From Clostridia bacterium (GTDB taxonomy: Bacteria > Bacillota > Clostridia > TANB77 > CAG-508), in contig JAFRCC010000018.1 of assembly GCA_017404545.1 (NCBI GenBank), positions 310,001-374,000 on the forward strand: 64,000 nucleotides of DNA. Direction: 5' to 3'. This document shows, piece by piece, positions 1 to 9,921 of this stretch; the stretch's first letter is position 1, and the number at the start of each line of letters is the position of its first letter. A program made the position numbers and the translations under genes. Under the pieces are notes generated by a model. That model saw nothing but the letters and a program-made list of their open reading frames with translations, was not told the origin of the DNA and did no database searches.

Positions 1-1022
1 TTTCTAATTATTAAATCCAATACAAGAAATATTGCCAGAGCAATTGCTATATAATAATATGTATCCTGGTATGTATTAAGCTTTTGATCTGTAGTTTGTG
101 AATTTAGCATTTGCTTTTGTAACTCCTTTAAGGTACTATCTATTTTTGTTTTTTTGTCCATGTGTACATAACCTATACTTAAGTCAGATGCAATTTTCTT
201 TAGATTGTCCTCATCTATTTTCGAAATTGCTGTTATTTTATTATATTTTTTGTCATAATAATATACATAATATCCACTACTAGTTGGGTCATCTTTATAT
301 AATCTACTTACCATTTTTCCACCTGATTCTGTTCCATAACCCATAACAGCTCCACCTAATATGTATTTTTTCAAAGAGCTAAAAGATTCCATTTCTTCGC
401 CCTCTTTTGTAATTTCACCATCTGAAATGAAAAAAACAATATTTTTAGCACTGCCACCTTGTTTTTTTTGCTCACTTTTTAGTGCATCTTCCATTGTTTT
501 CTTCACAAGATTTATCGACGTTCCACTAGCGTAAAAGTCATCTTCAGTTATTATAGCTTTAAGCTCTGCTTTTATTAAATCTGCATCACTTGTGAATGGA
601 ACCAGCTTTTCCGCCGTGTCGCCAAAAGTTATAATTGAATATTTAGCACCATTTAAAGTATCTACAATATAGCAACAATCATCAGCTACACCTTCCATAC
701 GCTCTTTTTCTCCATTGTAATCTAGGGCTCTCATACTAACACTTTTATCAATTACAAATAAAATATCTACATCGTAAGTTATCTGTGTTGTCTCACCATT
801 TGGAGTCATAAACCTCAAGTTCATCAAAAAAAGTAAAATTATTATTATGGTTTTCGATATTCCATTGTATATTTTGTATTTAATTATATTTCTTGGGCTC
901 TTAACTTTAATTGTATCTTTGTGCCTTTTTCCAAATTTGCGAAAATCAAAAAACAAAATAAAAATTAGCACAATACATATAATTGTCATAAGCCAAACTG
1001 GAATTATTGGATTGGTTATCAT
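1..1022 (-). CDS. VWA-domain membrane protein (BatA/BatB-like), 3' end outside window
   Basis: The reading frame is open from an ATG at 1022 to the window start, so about 340 residues are seen and the C-terminus is missing. Two hydrophobic segments near the N-terminus flank a basic stretch. A von Willebrand factor A domain follows, with a MIDAS-like motif (DKSVS after a hydrophobic strand) and a FISDGE strand typical of VWA folds. Another hydrophobic segment appears just before the cut. The start codon overlaps the upstream gene's stop in an ATGA arrangement, so the two are translationally coupled. By analogy with Bat operons it should work with the MoxR ATPase and DUF58 protein upstream in a metal-dependent membrane complex. 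The substrate is unknown. Confidence 0.85.
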   Translation of the reverse strand, partial: MITNPIIPVWLMTIICIVLIFILFFDFRKFGKRHKDTIKVKSPRNIIKYKIYNGISKTIIIILLFLMNLRFMTPNGETTQITYDVDILFVIDKSVSMRALDYNGEKERMEGVADDCCYIVDTLNGAKYSIITFGDTAEKLVPFTSDADLIKAELKAIITEDDFYASGTSINLVKKTMEDALKSEQKKQGGSAKNIVFFISDGEITKEGEEMESFSSLKKYILGGAVMGYGTESGGKMVSRLYKDDPTSSGYYVYYYDKKYNKITAISKIDEDNLKKIASDLSIGYVHMDKKTKIDSTLKELQKQMLNSQTTDQKLNTYQDTYYYIAIALAIFLVLDLIIR

Positions 1023-2065
1023 AATTTAATCCTTTTCTCTAATATTATTAATATCACAACTAATACTGTTACTGTTATACATAAAAATTCTGGATGGTCT
1101 GTTATAATGGTTTTTACACTAGTTTTCATAGCTGTAGTTTTTGTGTCTTTAATTTCATTTACAATACTTGATGACATTCTATCTAAATCTCCAACATAAA
1201 ACTTTCCACCAGCTATCTCTTCTACAGCTTTTCTGTATGATTCAATTTTTTCTTTGGAAGTATATATGTTCATATCTACAGATGGACAATATGCATATAA
1301 ATTAATATTGTATTGTTTACAATACTTGCATGCTTCCTCTAGAGTAATAGTTTGTGTTCCTGCCACATCATTATCTGTTGCAAATATCACAATTCTAGTT
1401 CTATCCTTATCCTCTTTTAAATCAGGGAATGACGATATAGTCCCTGCCAAACCATCACCAACAAGAGAGCTTCCTTTTTCTCTATTATTCGCTATAGTTC
1501 CACCATACCAAAACGATCTTGTTTCCATTCCTTTTTCATCATATGAGTATGGAACATATCCGTTATTCTCTATTACAATATTTAGTTGTTCTTCTATTGT
1601 TTTCAAACACTCATCTATGTAGTCATAATCGTCAGTAAGTGGACAATATACAATAGGTGCTGTATTATAAAGTACTATGCCAATTCTATCTCCTTCTATG
1701 TTTGGAATTATTTTTCTAAATTTTTTTACGAGTTCAAGATTTACTTTACATTCTGAAAGAGAAATATCTAAACCAATGAGTATATCTCTATTATATTTAG
1801 TATCGCTTTTGATTTGCTTTGTTATTGGCCTCGCAATAAGGACACTCGTAACAAAAATACTAAAAATACTAACTATAACAAGAAGAATACTATATACACG
1901 ATATTTTCTAACCTTCGATTTATAGTATTCTGATTCTTTTATATACTTAGTATTTGCAACCTTTCTTCCCGTTGTATATTTTTCTTTTTCTTTAAAATTT
2001 ATTGCAGATATTACAATAGAAATAACTAGAAATATAACTATTGCAATTGGATACATTAATTCCAT
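1019..2065 (-). CDS. VWA-domain membrane protein (BatA-like)
   Basis: This 348-residue protein has an N-terminal membrane helix (about residues 5-23), a second helix at about 60-80, and a VWA domain starting near residue 95 with the MIDAS motif DISLS. A C-terminal membrane helix ends in a short basic tail. The arrangement matches BatA-type proteins, in which the VWA domain faces outside between membrane anchors. It overlaps the upstream small membrane gene by 10 bp and the downstream VWA gene by 4 bp, so the five genes from the MoxR ATPase down form one operon. Two consecutive VWA paralogues are usual for this locus. Confidence 0.85.
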   Translation of the reverse strand: MELMYPIAIVIFLVISIVISAINFKEKEKYTTGRKVANTKYIKESEYYKSKVRKYRVYSILLVIVSIFSIFVTSVLIARPITKQIKSDTKYNRDILIGLDISLSECKVNLELVKKFRKIIPNIEGDRIGIVLYNTAPIVYCPLTDDYDYIDECLKTIEEQLNIVIENNGYVPYSYDEKGMETRSFWYGGTIANNREKGSSLVGDGLAGTISSFPDLKEDKDRTRIVIFATDNDVAGTQTITLEEACKYCKQYNINLYAYCPSVDMNIYTSKEKIESYRKAVEEIAGGKFYVGDLDRMSSSIVNEIKDTKTTAMKTSVKTIITDHPEFLCITVTVLVVILIILEKRIKL

Positions 2066-2535
2066 TCGTTTACAATTCTCCTTGCTTTATTTATAGCATT
2101 ATCAAAATCTCCAACAGATTTACTCGCAAATTCCGGTTCGTAATATTCTTCTATCACTTCGTATAGACCTGGAATATTTACCTGCTTTATTTCTGACAAA
2201 GAAAAATTTTGTGTGGTTATATCAGTAACCTCAAATACAAAATAACGCACATCTTCGCTTATTTGCTGATACGCTCTTCTTAAACTAATTTTTTTATTTC
2301 TATATCTATCCTCTACTTCATTTAACTTTCCTAAATACTTACTTTTTATTGCAGGTATATTCTTCACATTTTTTTCTGGAATTACCTTTGTCCTTGGCTT
2401 ATTTTTCGTTATTGAACTTTTTTCTGCTCTTTTTACAATAAGATATATCGTCATTATCATAAAAATAATAAAAAATATTAATACAGGTATAACTGAATAT
2501 CTATATAAGCCTTGTAGATTAATAGAAGTTTGCAT
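2056..2535 (-). CDS. small single-pass membrane protein of the MoxR/VWA operon
   Basis: This 159-residue protein has one membrane helix at about residues 18-36, a basic linker, and a soluble helical C-terminal part. Position and architecture resemble the DUF4381-type protein found between DUF58 and VWA genes in Bat operons, but I do not see a diagnostic motif. It overlaps both neighbours (17 bp with the DUF58 gene, 10 bp with the VWA gene), indicating translational coupling. A role as scaffold or adaptor of the membrane complex is inferred from context only. Confidence 0.7.
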   Translation of the reverse strand: MQTSINLQGLYRYSVIPVLIFFIIFMIMTIYLIVKRAEKSSITKNKPRTKVIPEKNVKNIPAIKSKYLGKLNEVEDRYRNKKISLRRAYQQISEDVRYFVFEVTDITTQNFSLSEIKQVNIPGLYEVIEEYYEPEFASKSVGDFDNAINKARRIVNEWN

Positions 2536-3388
2536 TTTTTCGCCTTTCTAATAATTTAAATATATCATTCACTATGTTTTTTTGATTATCAATTGTCGTC
2601 ATTGCAATTTTGTATTTTCTAAGTTTATTTTCTATTTCTTTATACATCTCATTCTTTATTTGTAGCTCTATGTCTCTTAATTTTTCGTCATCCCACATAT
2701 AGAATGGAATATATGAATCTTGATCTACGTCAAAAGAATTTTCCTCTGATATTGAAGCATCAGACACATTTACAATCATAACATCATGCATAGCTGTTAA
2801 CTTTTTGTACGTTTCTTCTGAAATATTATTTATTCCATCTATGTCAGTTATAATAAATACAATCATCCTTCTTTTTATATGCTTGTATACATATTCAACT
2901 AATTTATTAAGATTGCCTTCTGATGCAATATCCTTTTCATAGTACGTTAGTATTTTTTCAATATTGTTTAAACCCGTATTGAATTGAAAATAGTTAATAC
3001 CATCTTTTCCGTTACATATTGCACCAACTGAATCACCATTTTTATCTATCAAATATCCAATAGTTCCGGCAGTTATAATTGCAATATCTTTCTTTGGCTC
3101 TAAATCCTTAGAGTCAGCTAGCATCCTCTTTCCCGAGTCAAATATAAATAAAATATTATGCTTTTTCTCTGCAATATACTGCTTAATTAGTATTTTATCT
3201 GATCTCGCCGACGCTTTCCAATCTATATCTTTTATATTATCTCCAACAACATACTCTCTAAGATCCTGAAAGTTCATGCTCTTACCTTTATAAATTGAAT
3301 TATATACTCCATCTAGCAAGTTCGATGTTTTCTTCCTGGTATAAATAGATAAATTAGCTTTTACTTTTGTTATATACTTCATATTCAT
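2519..3388 (-). CDS. DUF58 domain protein
   Basis: This 289-residue soluble protein carries the DUF58 signature: an N-terminal GxxxDFQxLREYxxGD-like stretch (residues about 36-52) followed by IDWKASAR and a VWA-like C-terminal fold with an FIFDSG strand. DUF58 proteins almost always sit directly downstream of a MoxR AAA+ ATPase, as here (27 bp gap). It is thought to couple the ATPase to the membrane VWA partners. The ATG at 3388 has a GGAG box 9 bp upstream. Confidence 0.9.
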   Translation of the reverse strand: MNMKYITKVKANLSIYTRKKTSNLLDGVYNSIYKGKSMNFQDLREYVVGDNIKDIDWKASARSDKILIKQYIAEKKHNILFIFDSGKRMLADSKDLEPKKDIAIITAGTIGYLIDKNGDSVGAICNGKDGINYFQFNTGLNNIEKILTYYEKDIASEGNLNKLVEYVYKHIKRRMIVFIITDIDGINNISEETYKKLTAMHDVMIVNVSDASISEENSFDVDQDSYIPFYMWDDEKLRDIELQIKNEMYKEIENKLRKYKIAMTTIDNQKNIVNDIFKLLERRKNANFY

Positions 3389-3414
3389 TACATAAATCTC
3401 CTACTAGCAATAAT

Positions 3415-4401
3415 TTATGGTGCCTTAATAGCATAAAGAATCGCATTAATAACAGTTTCAACGGCTACTCCGTCAGCAACAGCTTCAAAACTTAATGTTA
3501 TTCTATGTCTTAGAACTCCTTGAGCAACGTCCTTGACATCATCTGGTGTTACATACGATCTCCCATTAATTAAAGCCAGAGCTTTACTAGCTTCCATAAA
3601 AGCTATTGATGCTCTTGTACTAGCTCCGCCAACTACATACTTAGCAAGCTCTACATTAATAACTTTTGTTACCTCTCTAGTTGCTTGTACAATTTCAACA
3701 ATATATTTTTTTATTGTTTCATCCATATAAACTTTTTTACACAAATTTTGAAGATATTTTATATGGCTTAGATTTACCACACTTTCTGTTTTTTCAAAAA
3801 CCATATTTTCAATTCGGTTTAAAACTTCAAATTCTTCTTCCGCTGATGGATAAGTTAGTGTTTCTTTTATAATAAATCTATCTTGCTGTGCTTCCGATAA
3901 CAAATAAGTTCCCTCTTGTTCAATTGGATTTTGTGTAGCTATAACAATAAATATTTCTGGTAATTTAAAAATTTCACCGCCAATGCTTACTTGTCTCTCC
4001 TGCATAGCTTCTAACATCGCACTTTGAGTTTTTGAGCTGGATCTATTTATTTCATCTAAGAGCACAAAATTAGCACATACTGGTCCTATCTTTGTTTCAA
4101 ACTCAGCATTTTTTGCATTATAAGTTTGAGTACCAATTATATCACTTGGCAATAAATCTGGTGTACACTGTATTCTTGAAAACTTTCCACCACAGCTTTC
4201 TGTTAATACTTTAGCTGCTGTTGTTTTTGCCAATCCTGGTACAGATTCAACTAGTACGTGCCCATTAGAAATTAGAGCTATTAACAATGATGATTGTAAA
4301 TTCTTTTGACCTACAATTCTTGCTGTATAGTAATCTGATATTTTTTTTACTATAGCGTTACTTTTTTTTAATTCTTCTTCAGTAATATTCGTATTTTCCA
4401 T
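3415..4401 (-). CDS. MoxR family AAA+ ATPase
   Basis: This 328-residue protein has the MoxR-type Walker A sequence VPGLAKT at residues 54-60, in place of the commoner GVPGLGKT, and Walker B with LLDEINR at about 114-120. The sensor-1 stretch ATQNPIEQEGTY and the C-terminal lid with a GASTRA motif are both present. MoxR ATPases act as chaperone-like remodelers of VWA-domain partners, and DUF58 and two VWA genes follow directly in the same operon. It is the first strongly recognisable gene of the cluster, with a small membrane-protein gene just upstream. Confidence 0.95.
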   Translation of the reverse strand: MENTNITEEELKKSNAIVKKISDYYTARIVGQKNLQSSLLIALISNGHVLVESVPGLAKTTAAKVLTESCGGKFSRIQCTPDLLPSDIIGTQTYNAKNAEFETKIGPVCANFVLLDEINRSSSKTQSAMLEAMQERQVSIGGEIFKLPEIFIVIATQNPIEQEGTYLLSEAQQDRFIIKETLTYPSAEEEFEVLNRIENMVFEKTESVVNLSHIKYLQNLCKKVYMDETIKKYIVEIVQATREVTKVINVELAKYVVGGASTRASIAFMEASKALALINGRSYVTPDDVKDVAQGVLRHRITLSFEAVADGVAVETVINAILYAIKAP

Positions 4402-4419
4402 AAAATTCCTCTTCCGTTC

Positions 4420-4641
4420 TTATTTCATATTTTTTAAAATATCAATAGTACTTGGTGCATAATAATACATTATACATAAACCTAATATTGTAAAAATAAA
4501 TCCAAGTATTTTTAAATATTTCGTTCCTTCATTTATATCTTGAAAACTAAACCTACTTTTAGTAATTTTTCTTGCGTCGTATATAAATACTACGCCTATC
4601 AAAACAAAAATAAGACTTAATATTGTAAACGTTATCTCCAT
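4420..4641 (-). CDS. small two-helix membrane protein
   Basis: This 73-residue protein has two predicted membrane helices (about residues 4-22 and 46-64) joined by a short charged loop. An AAGGA-type ribosome binding site precedes the ATG. It lies 18 bp upstream of the MoxR gene and 17 bp downstream of the epimerase gene, so it is probably co-transcribed with one or both. I do not recognise a family. Confidence 0.6.
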   Translation of the reverse strand: MEITFTILSLIFVLIGVVFIYDARKITKSRFSFQDINEGTKYLKILGFIFTILGLCIMYYYAPSTIDILKNMK

Positions 4642-4657
4642 TTTTTTATCCTTCTTT

Positions 4658-5533
4658 TTAATCTTCGTAAAATTTTATTGAATATCTACATTCATATGCT
4701 TGACCTGGTTTTAGCAATATGCTTCCTGTCTTCTCCGCAAATATTCCTGTACTTTTTATCGAATCTGAAAAACCATGCCATGGCTCAATACATAAAAATG
4801 GTGCATTTGGCTTTGACCAAATTCCTAAATATGGGAAATCTGAGAATTCAACTGTAAACACTGGATTTTGTTTATACCTATGCATCAGGCTAATTCTTGA
4901 AGATGTAATTCCCTTCATTACAATCGCATCATTTTTAAAAGTATCTGGACCAAGCATCATATGTCTTTTATCTTCCATTCTATTTTTGGCATACTCAGTT
5001 CCTATTAAACCATCAACTAAATATAAAAAATGAATTTTTTCTTCATCCTCCTCAAATTCTAAATAATAATTTCCCTTATTCATTTCGTTGGGATCTATTT
5101 TTAAAGCAGGATGTCCACCAATACAAAAAGGCATATTAGTACTTCCTGTATTTATAACTTTATATATAGTTGTTATTGAATCATCATCTATCCTATACGT
5201 ATTATACAGTTCAAAATCAAATGGATATCTTGCAAGAGTTATCTTGTTACTTTTCAAAACATAGGAATGAAAATTATCTAGTTTTGTTACTGGTGTATAC
5301 TCCATATCTCTTGCAAAACCGTGCTGAAAAATTTCATAATTTTTACCATTTATTATTGCCTGATTTCTTTTTAATTTTCCTACAATTGGAAACAATACTG
5401 GAAAATGTCGTTTCCAATAAACTTTTCCATTTTCATCTACACAGTCAGAGCCTTGATGTATTTTCTCTATACCATTCATTTTAAAGCTTATAAGCTCTCC
5501 GCCATCTTTTGAAGTTACCATTTGTGCTCGCAT
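4658..5533 (-). CDS. aldose 1-epimerase family protein (LacX-like)
   Basis: This 291-residue protein belongs to the galactose mutarotase-like superfamily. Recognisable parts are the N-terminal FPVLFPIVGKL segment, the HGFARD motif with the first histidine at about residue 80, the GGHPAL motif in the middle (second catalytic-type histidine) and IEPWHG near the C-terminus. Members of this LacX-like branch convert alpha and beta anomers of sugars or phosphosugars, but the substrate cannot be read from the sequence. It has its own extended -10 promoter upstream and is the first gene of the leftward cluster. Confidence 0.85.
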   Translation of the reverse strand: MRAQMVTSKDGGELISFKMNGIEKIHQGSDCVDENGKVYWKRHFPVLFPIVGKLKRNQAIINGKNYEIFQHGFARDMEYTPVTKLDNFHSYVLKSNKITLARYPFDFELYNTYRIDDDSITTIYKVINTGSTNMPFCIGGHPALKIDPNEMNKGNYYLEFEEDEEKIHFLYLVDGLIGTEYAKNRMEDKRHMMLGPDTFKNDAIVMKGITSSRISLMHRYKQNPVFTVEFSDFPYLGIWSKPNAPFLCIEPWHGFSDSIKSTGIFAEKTGSILLKPGQAYECRYSIKFYED

Positions 5534-5552
5534 AATATTGTCTCCTTATCTC

Positions 5553-5561
5553 ATTATAACA
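5553..5561 (-). promoter_or_regulatory. extended -10 promoter of the epimerase gene
   Basis: TGTTATAAT (TGnTATAAT) is read on the minus strand 20 bp before the epimerase start codon, with an AAGGAG ribosome binding site between. No good -35 box is visible, which is typical of extended -10 promoters. An imperfect 10-bp tandem duplication (CGTTCTTT twice) lies further upstream at about 5611-5630. Confidence 0.45.
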
Positions 5562-5648
5562 TTTTCCCCTATAATATATGTTTTTTTTGCACAAATGTCA
5601 AGTATTTTGGCGTTCTTTGACGTTCTTTTGTAATTAGATCTATAATTT

Positions 5649-7697
5649 TTACATTTCTATTCGCCCATCAAATTTTTCTTCTACCAATCTTTTTAACCCT
5701 TTATTTTGTTCATTTTCTAATTTTGGATCTAAATCTTCTATTTTTAATGTAAGTGCCTGAACTTCTTTTAAAATGTCCATATCTTCAAATAAATTGGCTA
5801 TTTTGAATTCTGGAAGCCCATGTTGTTTAGTTCCAAAAAATTCACCCGAACCTCTTAGCTCTAAATCTTTTTCTGCAATAATAAAACCATCGGTTGTTGA
5901 AGTCATAATTTTCATTCTCTTCTGAGCGATTTCTGAATTACTATTATATTTTAAGATACAATATGATTGATATTCTCCTCTTCCAACTCTTCCTCTTAAT
6001 TGGTGAAGTTGAGCCAAACCAAATCGTTCTGAATTCTCTACAATCATAATACTAGCGTTTGGAACGTTAACACCAACCTCTATAACCGTAGTTGAAATTA
6101 AAATATTAATTTCACCATTTTTGAAACGTTCCATTATTTCATCTTTTTCTTTTGGACGCATTTTTCCATGCATATATTCAACAACCAAATCTGTAAATAT
6201 TTCATTCTTATACTTTTCATATATCTCCTCAACAGATTTTGCTTTTATCTCTTCATTTTCCTCGACTAGTGGACACACCACATATGCTTGCCTTCCTTCT
6301 TCAATTTGCCTTCTAACAAATGAATTAACTCTATTTTCCAAGCTCTTTGTAACAGCATATGTTTCTATTTCTTTTCTATTTGGTGGTAATTCATCAATTA
6401 TAGATATATCTAAATCTCCATATAAAATTAATGCCAATGTTCTTGGTATTGGTGTTGCTGTCATTACAAGAACATCTGGATTTGTTCCTTTAGATACAAT
6501 TTTGCTTCTTTGTCTAACGCCAAATCTATGTTGCTCATCGGTTACTACCAACCCTAATCTTTTAAATACAACATTTTCTTCTAAAATAGCATGTGTACCA
6601 ATTAAAATATCAATTTCTCCATTTTGCAATTGTTCCAAAATTTCCTCTTTTTTCTTTTTTGTAACACTACTAATTAATAATTCACATTTGATTCCATATT
6701 TATCAAGCATATTTGAAAAGCTCTCTAAATGTTGAGTTGCAAGAATTGAAGTTGGCGCCATTATTGCTACTTGATAACCAGATTTAACCGCTTTATACGC
6801 AGCTATAATAGAAACAATTGTTTTTCCTGACCCCACATCTCCTTGTAACAACCTATTCATTGCCTTTTTGCTTTCCATATCCATATCAATTTCTTCTAAC
6901 ACCTTTAGTTGTGCTCTTGTCAACCTAAATGGTAAGTCATTTATTACATCCGACATTTTTATTTTTTCATTGTATTGTATTCCATCTTGCTCTTTTTTCC
7001 AACTACTTTTCAAATTTAATAATGCAAGTTGCATAATCATAAGTTCTTCAAATACCAACCTTCTTCTTGCATATGAAAAATCTTTAAATGTTTCTGGCTC
7101 ATGAATACTTGTTACCGCTCTATTAATTTCGCATAAGTTGTATGTATCTAATATGTATTTTGGCATATATTCTTCTAAGTTTCCGTTTACCTGTTCAACT
7201 GCATTTTCAATTATTTTTCTTAGTGTATTTTGCGGTAAACTATATGTTGTTGGATATATTGGAACAATTTTACCAGTATGCTTGTTTGAATCTTTTGTAT
7301 CAAAAACTGGTGAATTCATCTCAAGTTTTGAACCTTTTATATGAACTCTTCCAAAAAAGCAATATGTTTCTCCATATTGAAATTGCTTTTTTAAATATGG
7401 TTGGTTGAACCACGTTATGTTACAAACCCCTGTATCATCTCTTACTGTTAATTTGTACATTACCATATTTTTTCTTATTCTTAACTCAATTAATTTTGAT
7501 ACAGCAATTGCTTCTATAAGAACATCCTCTCCATCTTGACACTCTGATATTTTTTTGGGTTTACTTCTATCTTCGTAATCTCTTGGATAGTACGTAATTA
7601 TATCTTTTAAAGTAAATATCCCTAATTTGTTTAAAGACTCTACCCTGTTAGGGCCAACTCCCTTTATATACTTAACATCACTTTCTAAATTAATCAT
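5649..7697 (-). CDS. recG: ATP-dependent DNA helicase RecG
   Basis: RecG reverses and processes stalled replication forks and Holliday junctions. The protein (about 682 residues) has the N-terminal wedge/OB domain beginning with the helix-hairpin motif IKGVGPNR. The helicase core has Walker A GDVGSGKT (about residue 290), DEQHRFG (the DExH box), TATPIPRT, and the C-terminal [10 protein letters not shown] motif VI. The first in-frame ATG at 7703 sits directly on the AGGAGTGA box, so the ATG two codons later (7697) is the better start. In Bacillus recG is often near fatty-acid genes; here it stands alone upstream of the epimerase gene. Confidence 0.97.
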   Translation of the reverse strand: MINLESDVKYIKGVGPNRVESLNKLGIFTLKDIITYYPRDYEDRSKPKKISECQDGEDVLIEAIAVSKLIELRIRKNMVMYKLTVRDDTGVCNITWFNQPYLKKQFQYGETYCFFGRVHIKGSKLEMNSPVFDTKDSNKHTGKIVPIYPTTYSLPQNTLRKIIENAVEQVNGNLEEYMPKYILDTYNLCEINRAVTSIHEPETFKDFSYARRRLVFEELMIMQLALLNLKSSWKKEQDGIQYNEKIKMSDVINDLPFRLTRAQLKVLEEIDMDMESKKAMNRLLQGDVGSGKTIVSIIAAYKAVKSGYQVAIMAPTSILATQHLESFSNMLDKYGIKCELLISSVTKKKKEEILEQLQNGEIDILIGTHAILEENVVFKRLGLVVTDEQHRFGVRQRSKIVSKGTNPDVLVMTATPIPRTLALILYGDLDISIIDELPPNRKEIETYAVTKSLENRVNSFVRRQIEEGRQAYVVCPLVEENEEIKAKSVEEIYEKYKNEIFTDLVVEYMHGKMRPKEKDEIMERFKNGEINILISTTVIEVGVNVPNASIMIVENSERFGLAQLHQLRGRVGRGEYQSYCILKYNSNSEIAQKRMKIMTSTTDGFIIAEKDLELRGSGEFFGTKQHGLPEFKIANLFEDMDILKEVQALTLKIEDLDPKLENEQNKGLKRLVEEKFDGRIEM

Positions 7698-7877
7698 TTG
7701 CATTCACTCCTAAACTTGGATGTATTATTTCACATTTTTGGGAAAAAGTAAACATTTGTACGATTTATTTTTAATACAACAATAGTGGACATTATGATAA
7801 TTGCAAAAGACAAAATTTAATGTAAATTTCCGCGTAATTGTTCGTGCACGAAAATTTCGCAGAAATTTTCTGTAATA

Positions 7878-7914
7878 TAAAAAATAACACTATATTTCAT
7901 AATAGCGCTATTTT
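7878..7914 (-). terminator. rho-independent terminator after gerW
   Basis: On the minus strand an 11-bp stem (AAATAGCGCTA paired with TAGTGTTATTT, including G-U pairs) is followed by a run of T, starting 9 bp after the gerW stop. A second perfect inverted repeat (GAAAATTTC, 3-base loop) lies just beyond at 7850-7870. Confidence 0.7.
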
Positions 7915-7921
7915 ATCAAAA

Positions 7922-8590
7922 CTATTCATCATTTTCCTTTTTTATTTCTTTTATTTTTTTCTCTAACTTTTTTGTTTTTTTCTCTCCTTCTTCAGTTGTT
8001 GGTACAACCTTTTCCTTTCGAATCTCTTTTACCTGCTTAATAGTTTCATTTTCTGTTTCATTTAAATCATCATCCCAGTCATCATCATCTGACAAATCAT
8101 TTAAATCCTCATCAAAATCATCAACATCTGATTCTTCATCAAAATCATCATCTATATCGCCAACAAATCCATCGTTTTTATCCATTTTTCTTTTTATAAT
8201 TCCATTTATTTTTTCTACTGCATCCGGAATATATTCAACTATCTTATCCAATACAGAGCTATGTGAAGCTTCTAGCAATTTTACGTTATCATTCTGAACT
8301 ATTAAAAATGCAACTGGACTAATATTCACTCCGGCTCCACTTCCGCCTCCAAATGGCAATCTGTATTTTATATGCTCTTCTTTTTCCTTCTTATTGTACG
8401 AGTTAACAGTTTCGTCATTAAATTCACTTCCACCTGCAGCGAAACCAAATCCTACTTTAGATATTGGTATTATTACAGTATTATTTAAAGCTTTTATTGG
8501 CTCTCCTATGATGGTATTTGCATCTATCATTTGTTTAATGCTATTCATAGCTGTTACCATAAGCTCTTCTATTGGATGATTTTCTTCCAT
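7922..8590 (-). CDS. gerW: GerW/YtfJ family sporulation protein
   Basis: This 222-residue protein has the GerW (YtfJ) core in residues 1-135: HPIEELM, VGEP-like IIGEPIK, GFGFAAGG and GGGSGAGV. In Bacillus YtfJ/GerW is a sporulation/germination protein needed for a normal response to germinants. The C-terminal third (about residues 148-222) is an unusual low-complexity extension, first very acidic (Asp/Glu repeats) and then Lys/Glu rich, which the core family lacks. The gene overlaps the upstream ytfI-like gene by 50 bp, as an operon. It ends at a strong terminator. Confidence 0.88.
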   Translation of the reverse strand: MEENHPIEELMVTAMNSIKQMIDANTIIGEPIKALNNTVIIPISKVGFGFAAGGSEFNDETVNSYNKKEKEEHIKYRLPFGGGSGAGVNISPVAFLIVQNDNVKLLEASHSSVLDKIVEYIPDAVEKINGIIKRKMDKNDGFVGDIDDDFDEESDVDDFDEDLNDLSDDDDWDDDLNETENETIKQVKEIRKEKVVPTTEEGEKKTKKLEKKIKEIKKENDE

Positions 8591-9104
8591 TTTTTACGCA
8601 TCTCCAATCCTTAACATTTCTATAAATTATATTTATAATATGCACTAGATTTTGACTAATTATACATTTAAATTTTATATTTAGTTCTTTTTGATTAGAA
8701 TAACTTGGAAGAATCCTATAGTAATAATTTTGCTTATTAATTTGTATATTTAATGCTTCAATTCCAAAGCCTATTGCACTTGAAATTAACCCTGTAAGAA
8801 CAGCCGTTGATGGTGCATCTGCTATTCCAATTTTAATTTTTATTTTTAATATATCCGCTTTAAATTTAATTTTTCTAATTAGATTCGTTATAAATAATTT
8901 ATCATTTAACCATTCTTGTTTCTTCTTTCCTTTAAATTTAGAACTAATATTACTTATGCTTGACCTAAATACACATATTTTCTCAAAAATAAATATATAA
9001 ACTACCATATTATAACCACTATTATTAATGATAATATTTAATTTTATCTTGCACGAAATAATTGCTCCTATTATAAAAAAAAGCAAAATAAAAACCAGTA
9101 ACAT
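8541..9104 (-). CDS. DUF2953 protein (YtfI-like)
   Basis: This 187-residue protein has an N-terminal membrane helix (residues 2-18) and a DUF2953-like core with a D-A-P-S-T-A-V-L-T-G motif at about residue 94, where the family has GxGDAAxTA. Bacillus ytfI and ytfJ are neighbours in the same order, which supports the assignment. Its last 16 codons overlap the start of gerW, so the two are translationally coupled. The function is unknown but linked to sporulation by its partner. Confidence 0.75.
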   Translation of the reverse strand: MLLVFILLFFIIGAIISCKIKLNIIINNSGYNMVVYIFIFEKICVFRSSISNISSKFKGKKKQEWLNDKLFITNLIRKIKFKADILKIKIKIGIADAPSTAVLTGLISSAIGFGIEALNIQINKQNYYYRILPSYSNQKELNIKFKCIISQNLVHIINIIYRNVKDWRCVKNGRKSSNRRAYGNSYE

Positions 9105-9153
9105 ATAAATACTCCTTATATACTACTAGCTATTTTTTCCACTTTTTTTATCT

Positions 9154-9921
9154 TTAATCTATTTTTCTCTTATATTTTTCAACAGTTATATCTCCAAAAA
9201 GTACTTCTTGAGAAGTTTGTATTTTACTTCTTCTAGACATTTCTAATAATCCGGTAAAAGCTGTTACCACTTCTTCCTTGTTACACTGCTTCTGAGAATA
9301 TAAATTATTAAATACAAATTTTTTATTTTTTATAAGTTCCCTATACATTTCTTTAACCTTGCTTGAAACTGTATAATTATCTGTTATCGCTATTTTTTTT
9401 ATATTTTTTGCATTCTTATTTAGTCTACTCTTATTTTTTTCCACAACATTTCTGTATGAATCATAAATAGTTAAAGAATCAAAATCTTCATCGAGCTCTT
9501 TTTTATTAAACTTAATTTTTTCTTCATCTTTAAAAATAATTCTGTAATTTTTTTGGTACATATCACTAAAAGTTGAAGATATTTCCTTATATTTCTTATA
9601 TTCAATAATTCTTCTTAACAGCTCTTCCTCGGTAAGTTCCTCTTCATCTTCTTCACTATCTTGAATAATAGGTAGCAAAGTTTTTGATTTCATATATAAC
9701 AACGTTGAAGCCATTATTACAAACTCACTTGCAATTTCTAGATTCAATTCTTCCATTTTATTAAGATATTCTATATATTGATCTGTTATATCACTTATAT
9801 TTATATCACATATGTCCATTTTATTTTTATCAATCAAATGACATAGTAAATCTAATGGTCCTTCAAAATTATTTAATTTTATTGAGTACACTTGTGATTC
9901 GAAATTTAATATGGTCTTCAT
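9154..9921 (-). CDS. scpA: segregation and condensation protein ScpA
   Basis: ScpA is the kleisin subunit of the Smc-ScpAB condensin. The 255-residue protein shows the N-terminal signature NFEGPLDLLCHLI, the helix with MASTLLYMKSKTLLP, and a C-terminal winged-helix ending (VTAFTGLLEMSR). scpB, usually adjacent, is not in this window. The start ATG overlaps the recX stop by 4 bp, so scpA is coupled to the recA-recX transcript. This linkage of chromosome condensation with recombination genes is not the Bacillus order. Confidence 0.93.
   Translation of the reverse strand: MKTILNFESQVYSIKLNNFEGPLDLLCHLIDKNKMDICDINISDITDQYIEYLNKMEELNLEIASEFVIMASTLLYMKSKTLLPIIQDSEEDEEELTEEELLRRIIEYKKYKEISSTFSDMYQKNYRIIFKDEEKIKFNKKELDEDFDSLTIYDSYRNVVEKNKSRLNKNAKNIKKIAITDNYTVSSKVKEMYRELIKNKKFVFNNLYSQKQCNKEEVVTAFTGLLEMSRRSKIQTSQEVLFGDITVEKYKRKID

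Noticed and set aside
6121..6735. Long plus-strand open frame of 204 codons
   Set aside because: It is the antisense shadow of recG; its Ser/Phe/Ile-rich composition is typical of antisense frames in AT-rich genes.
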